A stretch of 64,000 bases of DNA from Copromyces sp. CBS 386.78 (taxonomy: Eukaryota; Ascomycota; Sordariomycetes; Sordariales; Sordariaceae). The stretch lies in the NCBI GenBank assembly GCA_030685235.1, contig MU839147.1:181430-245429 (forward strand). Reading direction: 5' to 3'. The notes below the pieces were generated by a model that was not told the origin of the DNA, searched no databases, and was given only the letters and a program-made list of their open reading frames with translations. Shown here piece after piece: positions 12,545-24,360 of the stretch. The first letter of the stretch is position 1; each line of letters begins with the position of its first letter. Both the position numbers and the translations under genes were made by a program.

Positions 12545-15500
12545 ACAACGATCCCTTTTCCATCAACGGGTTTTCGGTTATGTATTCGTTTCTTGGGTTG
12601 GTCCTTCATACACGCACTTTGGATAGAATGTTTCGCTGGTATTTCTGCGCAACGAGGTTTTGGCATAGATAAAAATGATGATGACGGAGGAGGCGTTGTC
12701 TGTTTGACATGGACTGTGTATATGGTTTCCATTCTGCTTGGCTACTGTATTTATATCCATTTGACTTTCACTGGTTTCGATGCTTCAACCTCCCGTCTCC
12801 TACAAGGAAACATGTCGTGATTTATTTAGTAGGGGGTGACCAAGATGGAGGTCGGTTTGCCCTGCCACTTGGTTGTTTCCTCGAGGCCTTTCAACCAAGC
12901 ACCTAGTCTAGCTGATGAATGGAGTGGAAGTTAACCATTAGACCTAGTTGTTTCCCCTTCCCGGATTTCAGTCGACCATTCCAACTTACCGTTCTCGTAA
13001 TGGTCGTGCCAGGCAGTCATCACGGAACAGAAGCCAGCGGCAACGTGATAATAAGAAGTCACCTAGCAACGAACGGAAATATCTTGTGGTAGTGGTAGAT
13101 GTGTGAGCTGAACTCGACTCAATCGGCTTGTTGATTTCCGTTTCCATGTTGCTGACCTACTCCTCATGTAATAAGTGAGGAAGTGCCCCCTCAACTCCTG
13201 ATTTTGGTCTCGCTGCTCGTCTTCCATGTTTCCCATTTTGTTTCCCTTTGCATTCTTGTCTTTTCTCTTCTTCTCTTTTCTTTCTTTTTGTCTTGGATGA
13301 AGATCAAGCATCGTCCTGGGCCATGAATCAAATATTTGAATGTTTGTAAGCACGTGCAACCAAACCAATTTATGCTCCTATGTCAATATACACTCCCTCT
13401 CGCTACGGCCAACGTCGAGGGATGTTCACCAGAGATGTTTTACTGGGTTATCCACCCATCCCGACCTTTTTCTTCTTCTTTTCTTTGCCAAAGTCAATAC
13501 CTTGGAGGTCGAAAGAAGTTCAAGGTCTCCCACATCCAAGTTCCGCCGGCAGGTGATGTACGAGTACGACACCTCGAGAATCTAGTCTAGACAATGTCTC
13601 AATCGAGATATACACTACACCAACAAGTTACCCTCAATTCACACCCAACAGTCCATCCTTCGGGCCCTCCCGAGTGGTAGGTACTGGACACATCACGACT
13701 GGAAGCGGAGGAAGACTCCGTGAGAAGAATGCCAAGCTTTTTGACTTCCCAAGATCCCAAGATCCCAAGATCGTGGTACTTGTATCGTTCGTTGTGCTTG
13801 CGGCGAGTAGGTAGGTATTCTAGGAAGGCAAGATGTACTCCGTCATGGACTTCAGATACACGGATGAGTCCATGGTGAACTAGTTTCAGATTATCATCCA
13901 CAATCTGAACAGCGAGAGCCGTCGTAGGTGCTTCGATAACGTCAGTCGCGGGGCTCGGACGCGATTCAGTCGAGGTATTTCGTAGCCATTTCAGGCGGTT
14001 TTAAAAGACGAGTTTGCGGGAGGGTTTCTTCTTCTTTCGTCCTTCGCACGTGTGTACCTTTTGTAGTTTCTGAAGAGATGAAGAGACGGTGTGATGTCAG
14101 GGGAACAGACAGATGAAAGGATATGTGAAGAGAGAGGTGGACAGACGGCGAAGAAGGAGATATTGGGGTGAATAGATGAAATCGACATGAGAAGCGAGCA
14201 AGATGAGCTGGAGAAAGTCAGATATGGTCCGTGAGTTGAGATCAGATCTTTAAAAGTCACTCGGCAGTTCCTCTTGGGTCTTCCGGCCTCTGGCTCCTGG
14301 CTTCCGCTCGCTCTGAAAACAACATCGTCTGCATCGCTTCCTTTTGACTCAAGCTCATCAGGTGAGAAGCATATGAGTAAACGACCGAGCCTGTTTAAAA
14401 AGGGCACGATGCTCTCTACCAACAACGCCCAGTCATGATTATGACGATCGAGTGTCCATACCAATCCGCTCTCCCGCACGAACCGCTCGATCGGATAACA
14501 AAGCAGTCCACGTGCACACATGGTTCGTTGTTACCAAAGAAAACCTCACCAACACCTTATCTTGACGACGACCTTCGTTCTTTTGACAACCACATGTCGC
14601 CGCGCTGCGCGGCTCCAGAAGTTGACGGTCCAGAACCACCGGTCCTCACCAGCGGGAACACACTCTTGTGAACGTGTCAAATTGCAAGGACCCCCAGGAA
14701 GCCATGTCACGCTATTTTAGCTCACAGTCCAGCTGTCATCGCGTCGTTTTCGTTTTGTCTGTTGGGAACAGCGAACACTTGTCCAGACATGTGTTCAAGA
14801 TGCAATCAATGATGCATGTAGCCCCGGCATCGGTACCCAGTGCCAGATCACGAGGTAAGAATAAAAGAGTCGCAGCAAGTTGGATACGTCATCGAGTCGA
14901 ATCAGGGGTATCTGGACGCGCTCATTCGCGTCTTTCCAAGATGGCGGTGAAAGAGCACAGATGTGCCCCCCAACGCGGTTGGCAGTCCAGCCCGGGTTTG
15001 CAAACTCGACCGCAACTGTCAAATCTCTGACCAATCGGCTTGCGGTCGCACCGGCGGGGACCCGACAGCGCTCACAGTTTGGTTTTCGTTTCTTGCACTG
15101 TTGACGCGCTTTTGGTAGGTGGTGACCGTGGTGGGTGTGAGCGGGGTGAAGGAATGAAAAGACTCCACACATTCCACCGCTTTCTGTTTCTTTCTCACTT
15201 TTGCTTTTTGGACACAGTTGCAACAACAACCTCCACCAAACCAACACGAACAAGAACAAGGCCAAGATGTTGCTAGTGCATGAAACTTGGACGTTCTATC
15301 ACGACCAGACTCTGTTCCTGCGAGAGTGATTAGCGTACATGGGCTTTTGGTCCAAAGAGCGACCATCGCGTAAAATCGCCAGTGGTAATTACCAAATATT
15401 ACGACTTTGCAATCAAAGGCTCCGCCGCAACTCTGCCGTCGGCCTCTGCGACATCATTGGCTGACCACTTGTGTTCAATGAATACGACAGTTTATGCAAC

Positions 15501-17636
15501 CCTCCGGCTGATTCTTATGCAACCATCTCGCATGTGAACTGGGCGCGGTCGCTTTTTTGTGCACTTTCTTGTGATTGCTTGCAGCACCACTTTTTGCACA
15601 AGCTTGTCATTCTTCCCACCTTTCTCCTTTTTTTTTCCGCTTGCGTTTGCAACCAACACGCACATCACCACAAACGGTCGGGAGAAAAGGGATTGCATGT
15701 GCAACAGGTTTTAGTGCAAGCCGTTTGCAACAAACAGCCACAAGTTTCTCAACACGACACGACTGAACTTCGGTGTCCGTGGTACCCGGCATCCGAGGCA
15801 AATACGGGCATGGCGTGACCTGGGAGTCGCAAAGCGAAGAAAAAACCGAATGAAAAATATGCGAGTTCGGCCAGAAAACGAGTTTTTTACCCTTCCCGAG
15901 TTTCCCTGAAAATCGCTGGGACCGGGCACACGTTATGAGTCATAAACGAGGCTCGTGGTCTGAAAACGCAATCTGACAGGGATATGAGGTTGGGGGGACA
16001 CTGTCCACGGCAACCAGCCAATCCGGACCCGCCAATCCTACGACAGGTACCGGTACAAGGCTCGACACGGCATCCGACAGGATTCGCAGCCTGATAAAAC
16101 CATGTCAAAGCGGGCAAAAGGGAGGACGCGCTTACCTTTGGTGACGCCTACGAAGCTCGCTTTGTATCGCTTCTGTTTTGCCCGTGATGATCCCGTCCCT
16201 CCTGGCTTTGAGCCCCGTTGCTAAAATCAGGCTTTCGTTGTGTCGTGCTGAACGTGAACGCGTGCAAATGCGTCCCGCATCCTTCTCATTCCATCCATGA
16301 CGAGATGTTTGCTCCGCGAACCGTGTCTGATTGCTTATGTCGCTGCACCGCTTTTTTGCGTCCATTTGAGGTGTGTTGATAACATGTCCTGCGAGTCAGT
16401 CTTTTTCCTCCATGTGCCTGCGCAGTGAACCTGGAACTGCGAATGCTGTTTTATGTCGGTGGTTTTGTGACTCGTGATTTCAGGGATGTGCCGGGAATGA
16501 CCAAGGCAAAACTCGAGGAAAGCGACCGGGTTTCGCAGTCATCCGCTAAAAACAGGCGGAGTGTGCTGAAGTCCTGGCAGTGTCGGGTGTATTGCATGTG
16601 AAGTTGCAAGCGCCATGTAGGAGTTGCGGTGACCAAACGTCGAGAAGTCATTCAGCTGGATTGCGATGCAGCAGTTGCCGTTGGTTAGACGAAGTCCACT
16701 GGAAGTAGTCGCCCTGAGAACCGGATTCAAGAGCCGAACAAGGGAGGCGTCGACTGCTGCCGAAGAAGCGGGAAGTGAAAGCCCACCTCAGTTGGTCCAG
16801 TTCTGTTTGCGCCGATGTCGATGCTATGAATCGATGGGCGGGAGATCGATGTGTGCTGAGCCAGTGGGTTTGGGTTGGTAATCACCAAGCGAAGCAAGCC
16901 TAGAGGTAAGTGAGCGACCGCCAATGCGTCGCTTCTCGCTGCTTGTCGAAACAGAATCGCAGGATGGAAAGACCGCCCACCACAGGCCCGCGCAACCCCC
17001 AAAAGCACCGAGGAAGTGGCGACGCAAACTACCGGACACAACACAGGAAAGTGTCGACTGTGCACTGAAAGTCGGATGGATGGGTGGATGATGAAAAGCC
17101 AAATGAGCCGACTTGGATGATGACTGAATGAATGTCCATGATATAGTAGCCGGGAAAGACAGGAGACGATGGATTGATTGATGAAGATGAAGGACAATTC
17201 AAGTCACGATGCATCCAAAGCACCCAAAACCCAAGCCGAATGGAAGAGTAAGGTAGCAGAGAGGAGAAAGAGTCGTTTCTTGTCGAGTTCCAAGAGAAAA
17301 GGGAGAAGGAATAAAACGGTTTCAAAAGGTTGTTGCTGTAACGAAGAGTGTGTGGCGAGGGTTTACATTCCCAGATGACGACCTGCTTGGAAACCGTCAG
17401 TGCTCGGCTTGGCAACAATGACATGGTGGGGATTGGTTGAGGAGGGTGAAGCATGAGAAAGGACGCTCTCCCATGGACGCCGAACAGGGAGTTGGAGGCA
17501 GGAGCAAGGAGAGGGCATGGGTCAGACAGAAGTACCGGTACATCGAGGAAACCTGCATGTCTGGGTGGCTCAGGAGGCGGGCGGACGGGGTGAGGGAGGG
17601 TGAGCGAGCGGGCAAAAGAGATAAAAAGGGCAAATG
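12545..17636. other. 5.1 kb gene-free stretch
   Basis: No reading frame here has a credible start, codon pattern or recognisable domain. The longest (minus, 17790-17029, 253 codons) is Ser/Pro/Leu-rich and is opened by pyrimidine-rich promoter sequence. Small features seen: a 9-bp tandem (CCCAAGATC, about three units) near 13746-13771, and a cluster of TGCA words at 15405-15730. The first few hundred bases are the 3' flank of the ETF-QO gene. An unannotated long RNA cannot be excluded. Confidence 0.5.
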
Positions 17637-19079
17637 GCGGCCGCTGATTGGCCGCATCCGGCTCACAGTGCGGCGCCCCAAAAGACAAAGACAAGGGGAC
17701 CCGCCGCCACAAGATTAGCGTGGGTGCCTTAGGCGACATAGCGCAGACTGGGCCGAAAATTATAAGTAGCGGGCGCTCCCTCCAACCCATTGTTTCGAGA
17801 GTCTCGCGCGGAAGTCCCGACCGGCCCTACGTATCCGATACCTGCGTTCGGCCTCAATTTTTTTTCATTTTCCCCACCACCACAACCACCACACCCCTCA
17901 CCTCCAATCCACTTCCATCCGGAGAAGCAGCTCGGCCCCGTCCGTCACGCATCACACGCATCGTCGTCGTCGCTGTCAACGGGTATCCAGAAAGAAGAAG
18001 ATCCAACGAACCACAACCAGCACAGCATTTCATCACTGCTGTCGTGCGTTCAACGTTTTACTCTCAAATTATCTCTCTCTCTCTCTACATCCGCCGTCAC
18101 CGTCACTGCGTTGTGTGGGCGCATCTCTCTCTTTTAGGTTAAGGGGTTAATCACAATCAGTCGGCCGTCAGACAGGAGATCCGATCCTCTTTCCGGACAA
18201 AGGAACACACCTTCACGTCGCCCTTTGCCTGCAAAAGAATCCGACCTCCTCCGTCCGTCGTCGACCTACTTCGTTTTAGGCGTCGAGGATAATAGAAGAT
18301 TCAGTTCGTTGCACAGGCCACCGTGCAATCGCTTTACCATCTCATCATCATCTTGCCTTAGCTATCCCGGTTACGGTCATCAATTGCCGTGAGCTGTTGA
18401 GTGTGTTCGTCCCGACGTAACAAGAGGAAGACATCAGTCGCTTCGACACCCGTCTACTACCGCCTACCGTCAGGTCGCCAACGCATCACCGTCGAGCTAC
18501 CGCGATACATATCCAGTCCTCTTGACGCATCGTCGATTGAAAGATCTCGAAAGCGTCCCACACGAGTGTTTGCTAGGAAAGGAACAGAAGTGTTGGGGGA
18601 GACATTAACTTGTTCATCTCCCGCATTTGGTAAGCTCTCCTCAGCCCTCGCTCTCCCCGTCCTTTTCGTTCCGCACTTTGCCTTTTGCACTGCGTTGAGT
18701 TGAGGTTCAAGCGAGCCTTGGCAACCATTTCATCCCATTGCCATTGCCCATTTGGCGGTGAATAGGGTGGCAACGCCATTCACTGCCTTCGATAGCATTC
18801 ACCACGTTGCCCACCAGCCGGTGACAAACGGACCCCTCGAGCCCCGCCCACATATAAAATAACCATTTCTCGTGCCCTTGGAATTCTTTCCCCCGAACAC
18901 AAACTTGCATTTGGCTATTCCACTCGATCAGCCTCCGCACAACCGCGCAATCTTGCACTGCACTTTCGCTCATTTACCAACTTCTTTTTTTTTCGGTAAT
19001 TCTAATACAGCGCTGGTCGCAGATCTGTTCAAGAACGCAGAATCCCAAATCTCAGACTCGCGCTCAGATTTGATTCAAG
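17637..19079 (+). promoter_or_regulatory. ATG-free leader/promoter region of the TBP gene
   Basis: Not a single ATG occurs on the plus strand between 17637 and the TBP start at 19080 (1443 nt), whereas CAT, its complement, occurs about thirty times. The region is pyrimidine-rich, with CT tracts near 18072-18086. An inverted CCAAT box (ATTGG, 17647-17651) and a TATA-like TATAAGTA (17761-17768) suggest a distal start near 17790. A TATAAAATA (18853-18861) suggests a second, proximal start. A leader intron from GTAAGC at 18630 to TACAG at 19010 is possible. Strand-specific ATG avoidance argues that all of it is transcribed as 5' leader. Confidence 0.6.
18853..18861 (+). promoter_or_regulatory. 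Proximal TATA box upstream of TBP
   Basis: TATAAAATA lies 219 bp before the TBP start codon. It would give a leader of roughly 190 nt. It sits inside the putative leader intron of the distal transcript, implying alternative promoters. Confidence 0.45.
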
Positions 19080-20052
19080 ATGGAGGCTATTCAAACCCAT
19101 CCGTCCAACGCCGCTCAGGCGAAGGCTTTCACTGCGCCCGGCTCCCTGTCCTTCCCCGGTGCGGCTGGCGAGCTCACACCTCCCACGTCCATCGCGAACA
19201 GCGACAAGGGCGCCGCGGTTAATGGAGCCGCCGGTGCGCAGGCCGCCAACGGCAATGGGGTGACACCCGCAACCCCCGCGGCTACGCCCGCAGCGAACCA
19301 GGGTCCCACCAGTGGCATGACCCCTACTCTACAGTAGGAAGACCTATTTAATGCCCTTTTTGTTTTTCAATGGGCTGTGGGCTGACCCGAACAGGAACAT
19401 CGTCGCGACGGTTAACCTCGATTGCCGTCTTGATCTCAAGACGATTGCCCTGCATGCGAGAAACGCCGAGGTACGTGATGGGTTGGATTGCGGGGTCCCT
19501 TGAATATTTGTCTGCCTGGCCACGGTTGTCTAACAGCCGCAAACAGTATAACCCCAAGCGTTTTGCTGCGGTTATCATGCGTATCCGCGAGCCCAAGACT
19601 ACTGCCCTGATCTTCGCGTCCGGCAAGATGGTCGTCACCGGTGCCAAGTCCGAAGATGACTCGAAGCTTGCGTCGCGCAAGTACGCTCGTATCATCCAGA
19701 AGCTCGGTTTCAACGCCAAGTTCACGGACTTCAAGATCCAGAACATTGTCGGTTCTTGCGACATCAAGTTCCCCATCCGTCTCGAGGGTCTTGCTTCCAA
19801 GCATCATAACTTCAGCTCTTACGAGCCCGAGTTGTTCCCTGGTCTCATCTACCGCATGATCAAGCCCAAGATTGTGCTCTTGATCTTCGTCAGCGGTAAG
19901 ATCGTCCTTACCGGCGCGAAAGTGCGTGAGGAGATCTACCAGGCCTTTGAAATGATCTACCCTGTGCTGCAAGGTTCGTTCTCACATATCTCTGACTTCG
20001 CGTTGTGTTCAGTGTCACTAACTGCTGTTTTCTAGATTTCCGCAAGGTCTAA
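19080..20052 (+). CDS. TBP: TATA-binding protein (TFIID subunit)
   Basis: Universal core factor of RNA polymerases I, II and III. Four exons, 19080-19333, 19395-19470, 19547-19973 and 20036-20052, with introns of 61, 76 and 62 nt and all phases consistent, give about 257 aa. Residues 1-85 are an Ala/Thr/Pro-rich, poorly conserved N-terminus. Then comes the conserved saddle of two direct repeats: [15 protein letters not shown], and the second repeat opening [15 protein letters not shown]. Each repeat carries an A-L/L-L-I-F...G-K...V-T/L-T-G-A-K strand block. The final exon codes for only D-F-R-K-V and the stop. The start is fixed by the absence of any upstream ATG. Exon 1 ends within the last codon of the variable N-terminus, so the saddle is encoded by exons 2-4. 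Confidence 0.98.
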
Positions 20053-21099
20053 AAGACTCTTTTCGAAGTTTGCGCTTGGTGATCATTGCCATGGTGCCGC
20101 GTGCAGCAGCAGACACACCTCCAACCCTCCTCACAAAACATGTCGACAACTGTATTATACCCACCCAAAAAACACACATCATGATTTCACGACGAACTTC
20201 ACCCATACCCATCAAAAAAACCGAAAATCACTTTTCTTGCGACTCACGCTTGAGTCGACAGGGAAAATACCATTGTATCAATGTCCTGTTCATTTTGCGG
20301 TTTACGTCATCACTTTATCTTTCACACAGCAGCATTGCAGCGGCGTTCAGGTTCGACAAAGAAGGGCAGAAAGAGCGGTATTCTTGCTACGTTATTTCAA
20401 GCCGAGGCGGGTCATTTCCGCTCTCGGCGATTCTTACAACAGCCATAGAGCAGGTCGCGCATTGGGGGAAGAAAGAAGAGGAGAGTGGTCAACAGCAATG
20501 GTTGATTGACAACACACCGCGTAGGTGGTTGTCGCGGCAATGTTGCGCAGGTCGATTGCCGTTCACACCTTTCTTTTATTACAACCACAACTCACATACC
20601 CACTTCTAATGGCGGATGGGGACCCAACCTGGGGGAAGAAGGAAGGAAAGGGTCATTGCGAATGGAGAGGCAGGTTGGCTTTCTGCGGGTTGACGTCTGA
20701 GAGTTGGTCATCTCAAGGAAAAACACAAAACAACCACTAGCGACACCCGAGATCGTGTTTGCATGACAAAAAAGGTCAACCAACATGGATTCAAGGGGTC
20801 GCAGTAGGAACAAAAACTCTGGCGGGGTGGGAGTTTATTCTCACTTTGCACGTAACCATTATCCCGCTTAATAGGGAGAGGTTCAGCTTTGCTTGGCATG
20901 TTATGACGGCGCACACGTATGTTGCGTTTGTTTTGTCTCGTGGGTTAACATATCGATCCACTGCAATGCCAACATTTATTCAACGTTTTGTTCACATGCA
21001 AATTTTTGGTGTCTTTTGTCGTGATATAGTGTGATGCTTACCTGAATCTGAACATATTTTTCGTCTCTCACCTTGCCCCCCGTAGTTGCTGATCCCCTC
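20053..21099. other. Convergent intergenic region (TBP and flavoenzyme 3' flanks)
   Basis: The 3' flanks of two convergent genes. Only short open frames without recognisable products are present. Nothing else was seen. Confidence 0.6.
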
Positions 21100-22614
21100 T
21101 TAGTTCATGGCCTTCCCCAACTCCGTAGACAAGATCAACCCAGGTATCCCGCCGCGGCTGCCATCCTCCGTAATGACGGCCTTGATGGCAGCATCGCCAG
21201 CGGGATACCTCCAGTTCCACTTGCCCACGAACTCAGGCGGACATTGACCGGCAATGACATCGGCAATCTTCTCACCAATGACTGGCAAGAACTTAAAGGC
21301 ATGTCCGCTGTCGCCCGTGGCCACGAACAGGCCCTTGTATTCGGGGTGGTAGTCGATGATGAAGTCCGCCGTCGGAGTATCAGAGTACCAGCAGATACGA
21401 GTCTTGCTGAACGGTCGGTCGCGGAGCGAGGGGAGGGGGACCATCTGGTGCAAAGCGCGGCGGAGGTCTTCGGCGCCTTCGGCGGGGACCTGGAGTGTGG
21501 GGTCGGAGAGGGTCGTCAGAGGGAGGGAGACGGCCGCTGCCGGGGCAGTAACGGAGGAGCCGAGAGGAGACGTAGACAAGGTCGTGGGGTTCAAGTACCC
21601 GTAGGCATGTCGAGCGATCTTGAGGACGCCGTTCTTGGGTGGAATGATGAAGAGGCCTGAAGAGAGGTTGAGAATGACAGGCATATGGGCCAGCTGAGCC
21701 TCTTCCTCGGGCGTGAGGTCGATGTAGCCGAGTACTTGGCCGGTGGCGATGGCTTGTCCTGTCAGGTCAACGAGACGACCGGTCCATGCGCCGGCAGAGA
21801 CCATGACGAGGTCGGCGGAGAGGACGCGGCCGTCTGAGAGCCGGGCGCCGGTGACGGTGTTGCCGGAGCGTTCCAGGTTGGCCACCTCCCCGGCGACGAA
21901 GTTGATGCGGCCCTCGGCTCTGACACGCTTGTAGAGCCAGGCCATGGAGGCGCCGGCGTTGGCCCATCCGGAGAGACCATTGATGTAGCCCCAGGAGCCG
22001 GAGGAACCGCCAGTGCCCAAGGCTGCCTTGATGGCGTCGGTGTTGGGGCACTCCTTGATCCTGGCGGCAAGCTCAGGGTCGCTGGAGGCGATAGAGAGGA
22101 CGTTGGCCCAACTGAAACGGGCGTAGTCCATGCCTGTGAGCTTGGACTTGTCGATGACGGTGGTGCCAGTCACCACGGGAGTTCCCGGTGGAGGAGCTGG
22201 TCCGTCGGCGACAAGCAGCAGGCCACTCTCGGAGTAGCGTCCTTCTGACCCAAGGCCATCAGGGTGGGTTTGTTGGCGCCATTGAAGCTGGGCTTCGGCG
22301 GCTAGGGCAGCGTAGGCAGCATCAGGGTAATCGGCTCTGATGATGCGGCTGGTGTCGACACTGGCAGCGTCGGGAGCGGGGAAAACGTCTGGATTGGACG
22401 GGTCGGCCCTGTCTATGACGGTGATGGTGGTGTTGGCGAAGTCATGACGACGAGAGAGGGCATAGGCGGTGGTCAAGCCAAAGACGCCAGAGCCGATGAT
22501 AAGAATGGAAGAAGGAGGAGAAAGACGAGAGGAGGACGACGACTGCTGGGGTGGCGGTGGTGGTTGTTGCGAGAGGGGAGGAAGAGAAGAGGAGAGAGCT
22601 GAGGGAGACGCCAT
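21100..22614 (-). CDS. Fructosyl amino acid oxidase-like FAD oxidoreductase
   Basis: Flavin enzyme of the monomeric sarcosine oxidase/fructosyl amino acid oxidase (amadoriase) family, which oxidatively deglycates Amadori compounds. Single exon, 504 aa, starting at the ATG at 22614; upstream in-frame codons lack ATG. A Ser/Pro/Gln-rich leader of about 35 residues precedes the dinucleotide fold S-I-L-I-I-G-S-G-V-F-G-L-T-T-A-Y-A-L. The C-terminal half has the family block R-I-C-W-Y-S-D-T-P followed by D-F-I-I-D-Y-H-P and G-D-S-G-H-A-F-K-F-L-P. The Cys in the R-I-C-W block is where this family covalently holds FAD. Substrate cannot be told from sequence; saccharopine or sarcosine oxidase is an alternative. 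No PTS1 peroxisomal tripeptide is seen (ends K-A-M-N). Confidence 0.85.
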   Translation of the reverse strand: MASPSALSSSLPPLSQQPPPPPQQSSSSSRLSPPSSILIIGSGVFGLTTAYALSRRHDFANTTITVIDRADPSNPDVFPAPDAASVDTSRIIRADYPDAAYAALAAEAQLQWRQQTHPDGLGSEGRYSESGLLLVADGPAPPPGTPVVTGTTVIDKSKLTGMDYARFSWANVLSIASSDPELAARIKECPNTDAIKAALGTGGSSGSWGYINGLSGWANAGASMAWLYKRVRAEGRINFVAGEVANLERSGNTVTGARLSDGRVLSADLVMVSAGAWTGRLVDLTGQAIATGQVLGYIDLTPEEEAQLAHMPVILNLSSGLFIIPPKNGVLKIARHAYGYLNPTTLSTSPLGSSVTAPAAAVSLPLTTLSDPTLQVPAEGAEDLRRALHQMVPLPSLRDRPFSKTRICWYSDTPTADFIIDYHPEYKGLFVATGDSGHAFKFLPVIGEKIADVIAGQCPPEFVGKWNWRYPAGDAAIKAVITEDGSRGGIPGLILSTELGKAMN

Positions 22615-24360
22615 GGGAAATGAGGAGAACAAGGTTCAACTTCGGAAGAAAGGATCAACAAAAGGACCGTGCCAGCTGAGGGGGTCTGAGTGGTCTGAGG
22701 TAGGGTTGTGCAATGGTCGCGCCTGTCGAGTTGTGTGAGAGAGAGTGTGTGTGCTGTGTGCCCTTCTGGGTGGGAGTGGTCGGCTGGCACGCTCTTTGTT
22801 GCTGATCCAAGACTGGATTGTGGCACATGGAAGACCTCTGTTCCTCTCTGCCCGTAGCAAGAATGTGATGTTTCACACCGGGGAACAGAAAACAAGGAAT
22901 CACTTGAAACCAGCAGATAACGGAAGAAAAAGGAGAGGCATTTTTATGAAATCCATCAGCGAGACCGTTAGACCACACTAGTAGCCGAAATAGGAGGCAA
23001 GCCAAAGAAAGAAAGGAACTAAGGTGGAGCGATAACAAGCGCCGGCGTGTGTTGGTTGTTGCGGGAGTTGGGGAGTCATGATCAGCGACTGGAGCGGGTG
23101 AAAGAAGGAGAATCGGAAGTGAGGAGAAGGTTGCAGTGAGTGATCAAAGGAAAGGGCGCTGCAACTCCAGAACGGTGCTTCTTTGATGAAACGCAGAACC
23201 TGAGTGGTGAAGGAAACGCGGGGAAGACAAGCAACTTGTGACGATCGATTTGCAGATGACGGAGGGTTCTTGATGTTGGCTCTGGAAGAAGGCGAGATGA
23301 TAGTTCCAGTCTCGTGAAAGAGAATGAGAAGTCGGTAAGAAAAGAGAGGAGAAACAGACAAACAGAGGAAACAAAAGACTCGTGGTAGAAATCGGAAGAC
23401 GGAAGATTAATACCTACCTATTTGATGTCGCATTCAGTTGTAAGAGGACAGCCCTAAAAAGACACAAGATGGCGGGGATGCCGTAAGCTGAGCGCTGGAC
23501 ATCCGGCTCTTTTCTGGGAATCCCTTGCTTGCTGCACTTGATGTATGCAGGGCATCGACAGCATTGCTTACGGTTCTGCCACTCCGGTCCGGCGGCACTG
23601 TTGGTGGAATGGCTGATGTTGTCAGCTGCTTCCAAGTAGAGAGGAAGTGTAAAGAATTGTGGTTGGATAACAACGAAGATGCCGGTCGTGCATCACCATG
23701 CAATCTGCTTCTTGACCATGGATCACGAGATGGCGGGTGGTGGCAGCCATGGTGAGGGGAGTCGACATCAGTTTGATTCTCGACGGTCCGGATTTCTTCT
23801 CTGGCAAGCTCTATCGGCAGGTGCCCGTCAATGTTGGACAAGCCAGATTCCGTCGTCCAGAGCTTCTCTTCTTGAGTCTGACAGTTGTTGTCCTGTTTCG
23901 CACATGTCCGTAGCTGAGTAACACTCTGGCTTACACACGGGGTCGCGCCATTTTCGGAGGTTCCGAACCCAATGCGAAGGCCTTTTGGCTTTCAAGAGCC
24001 GGTCGAGCCGTGAAGCTTGTAGGACGGGTGGATCAGACGCTGAGAGGACATTCCATTTTGGAAAACAACTTTCGACATGTTCAAGTGTCAAGTGGAAGCT
24101 TGAAGATCACACATCGCTAATGATTAGGTTGGTGTGGTGTAAGAAAAACTGTAAAATACAAGTATCAAACTCCTAGAAAGCCTCAATTGCTTTACACTAC
24201 TGTAATAATATCTGATGTACCATACCCCACAGGCCACCCGCAGCTACGGGCCTAGACTAGCGCCCACGCCTTATCGCGACGAGAGCCATCGCATCAGCAC
24301 ACCTTCCATGCTGTCCATCGTCGCGGCCAGCCATGCCCAATCGACACACGGCTGCCAAAC
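22615..24360. other. Divergent promoter region of flavoenzyme and SR140-like genes
   Basis: No credible coding frame. Upstream ATGs at 24308 and 24333 lie close to the start at 24361 and open frames overlapping it (see findings). Confidence 0.55.

Noticed and set aside
17029..17790. 253-codon minus-strand open frame in the gene-free stretch
   Set aside because: Ser/Pro/Leu-rich translation of purine/pyrimidine-skewed promoter DNA, no ATG at its opening and no recognisable domain.
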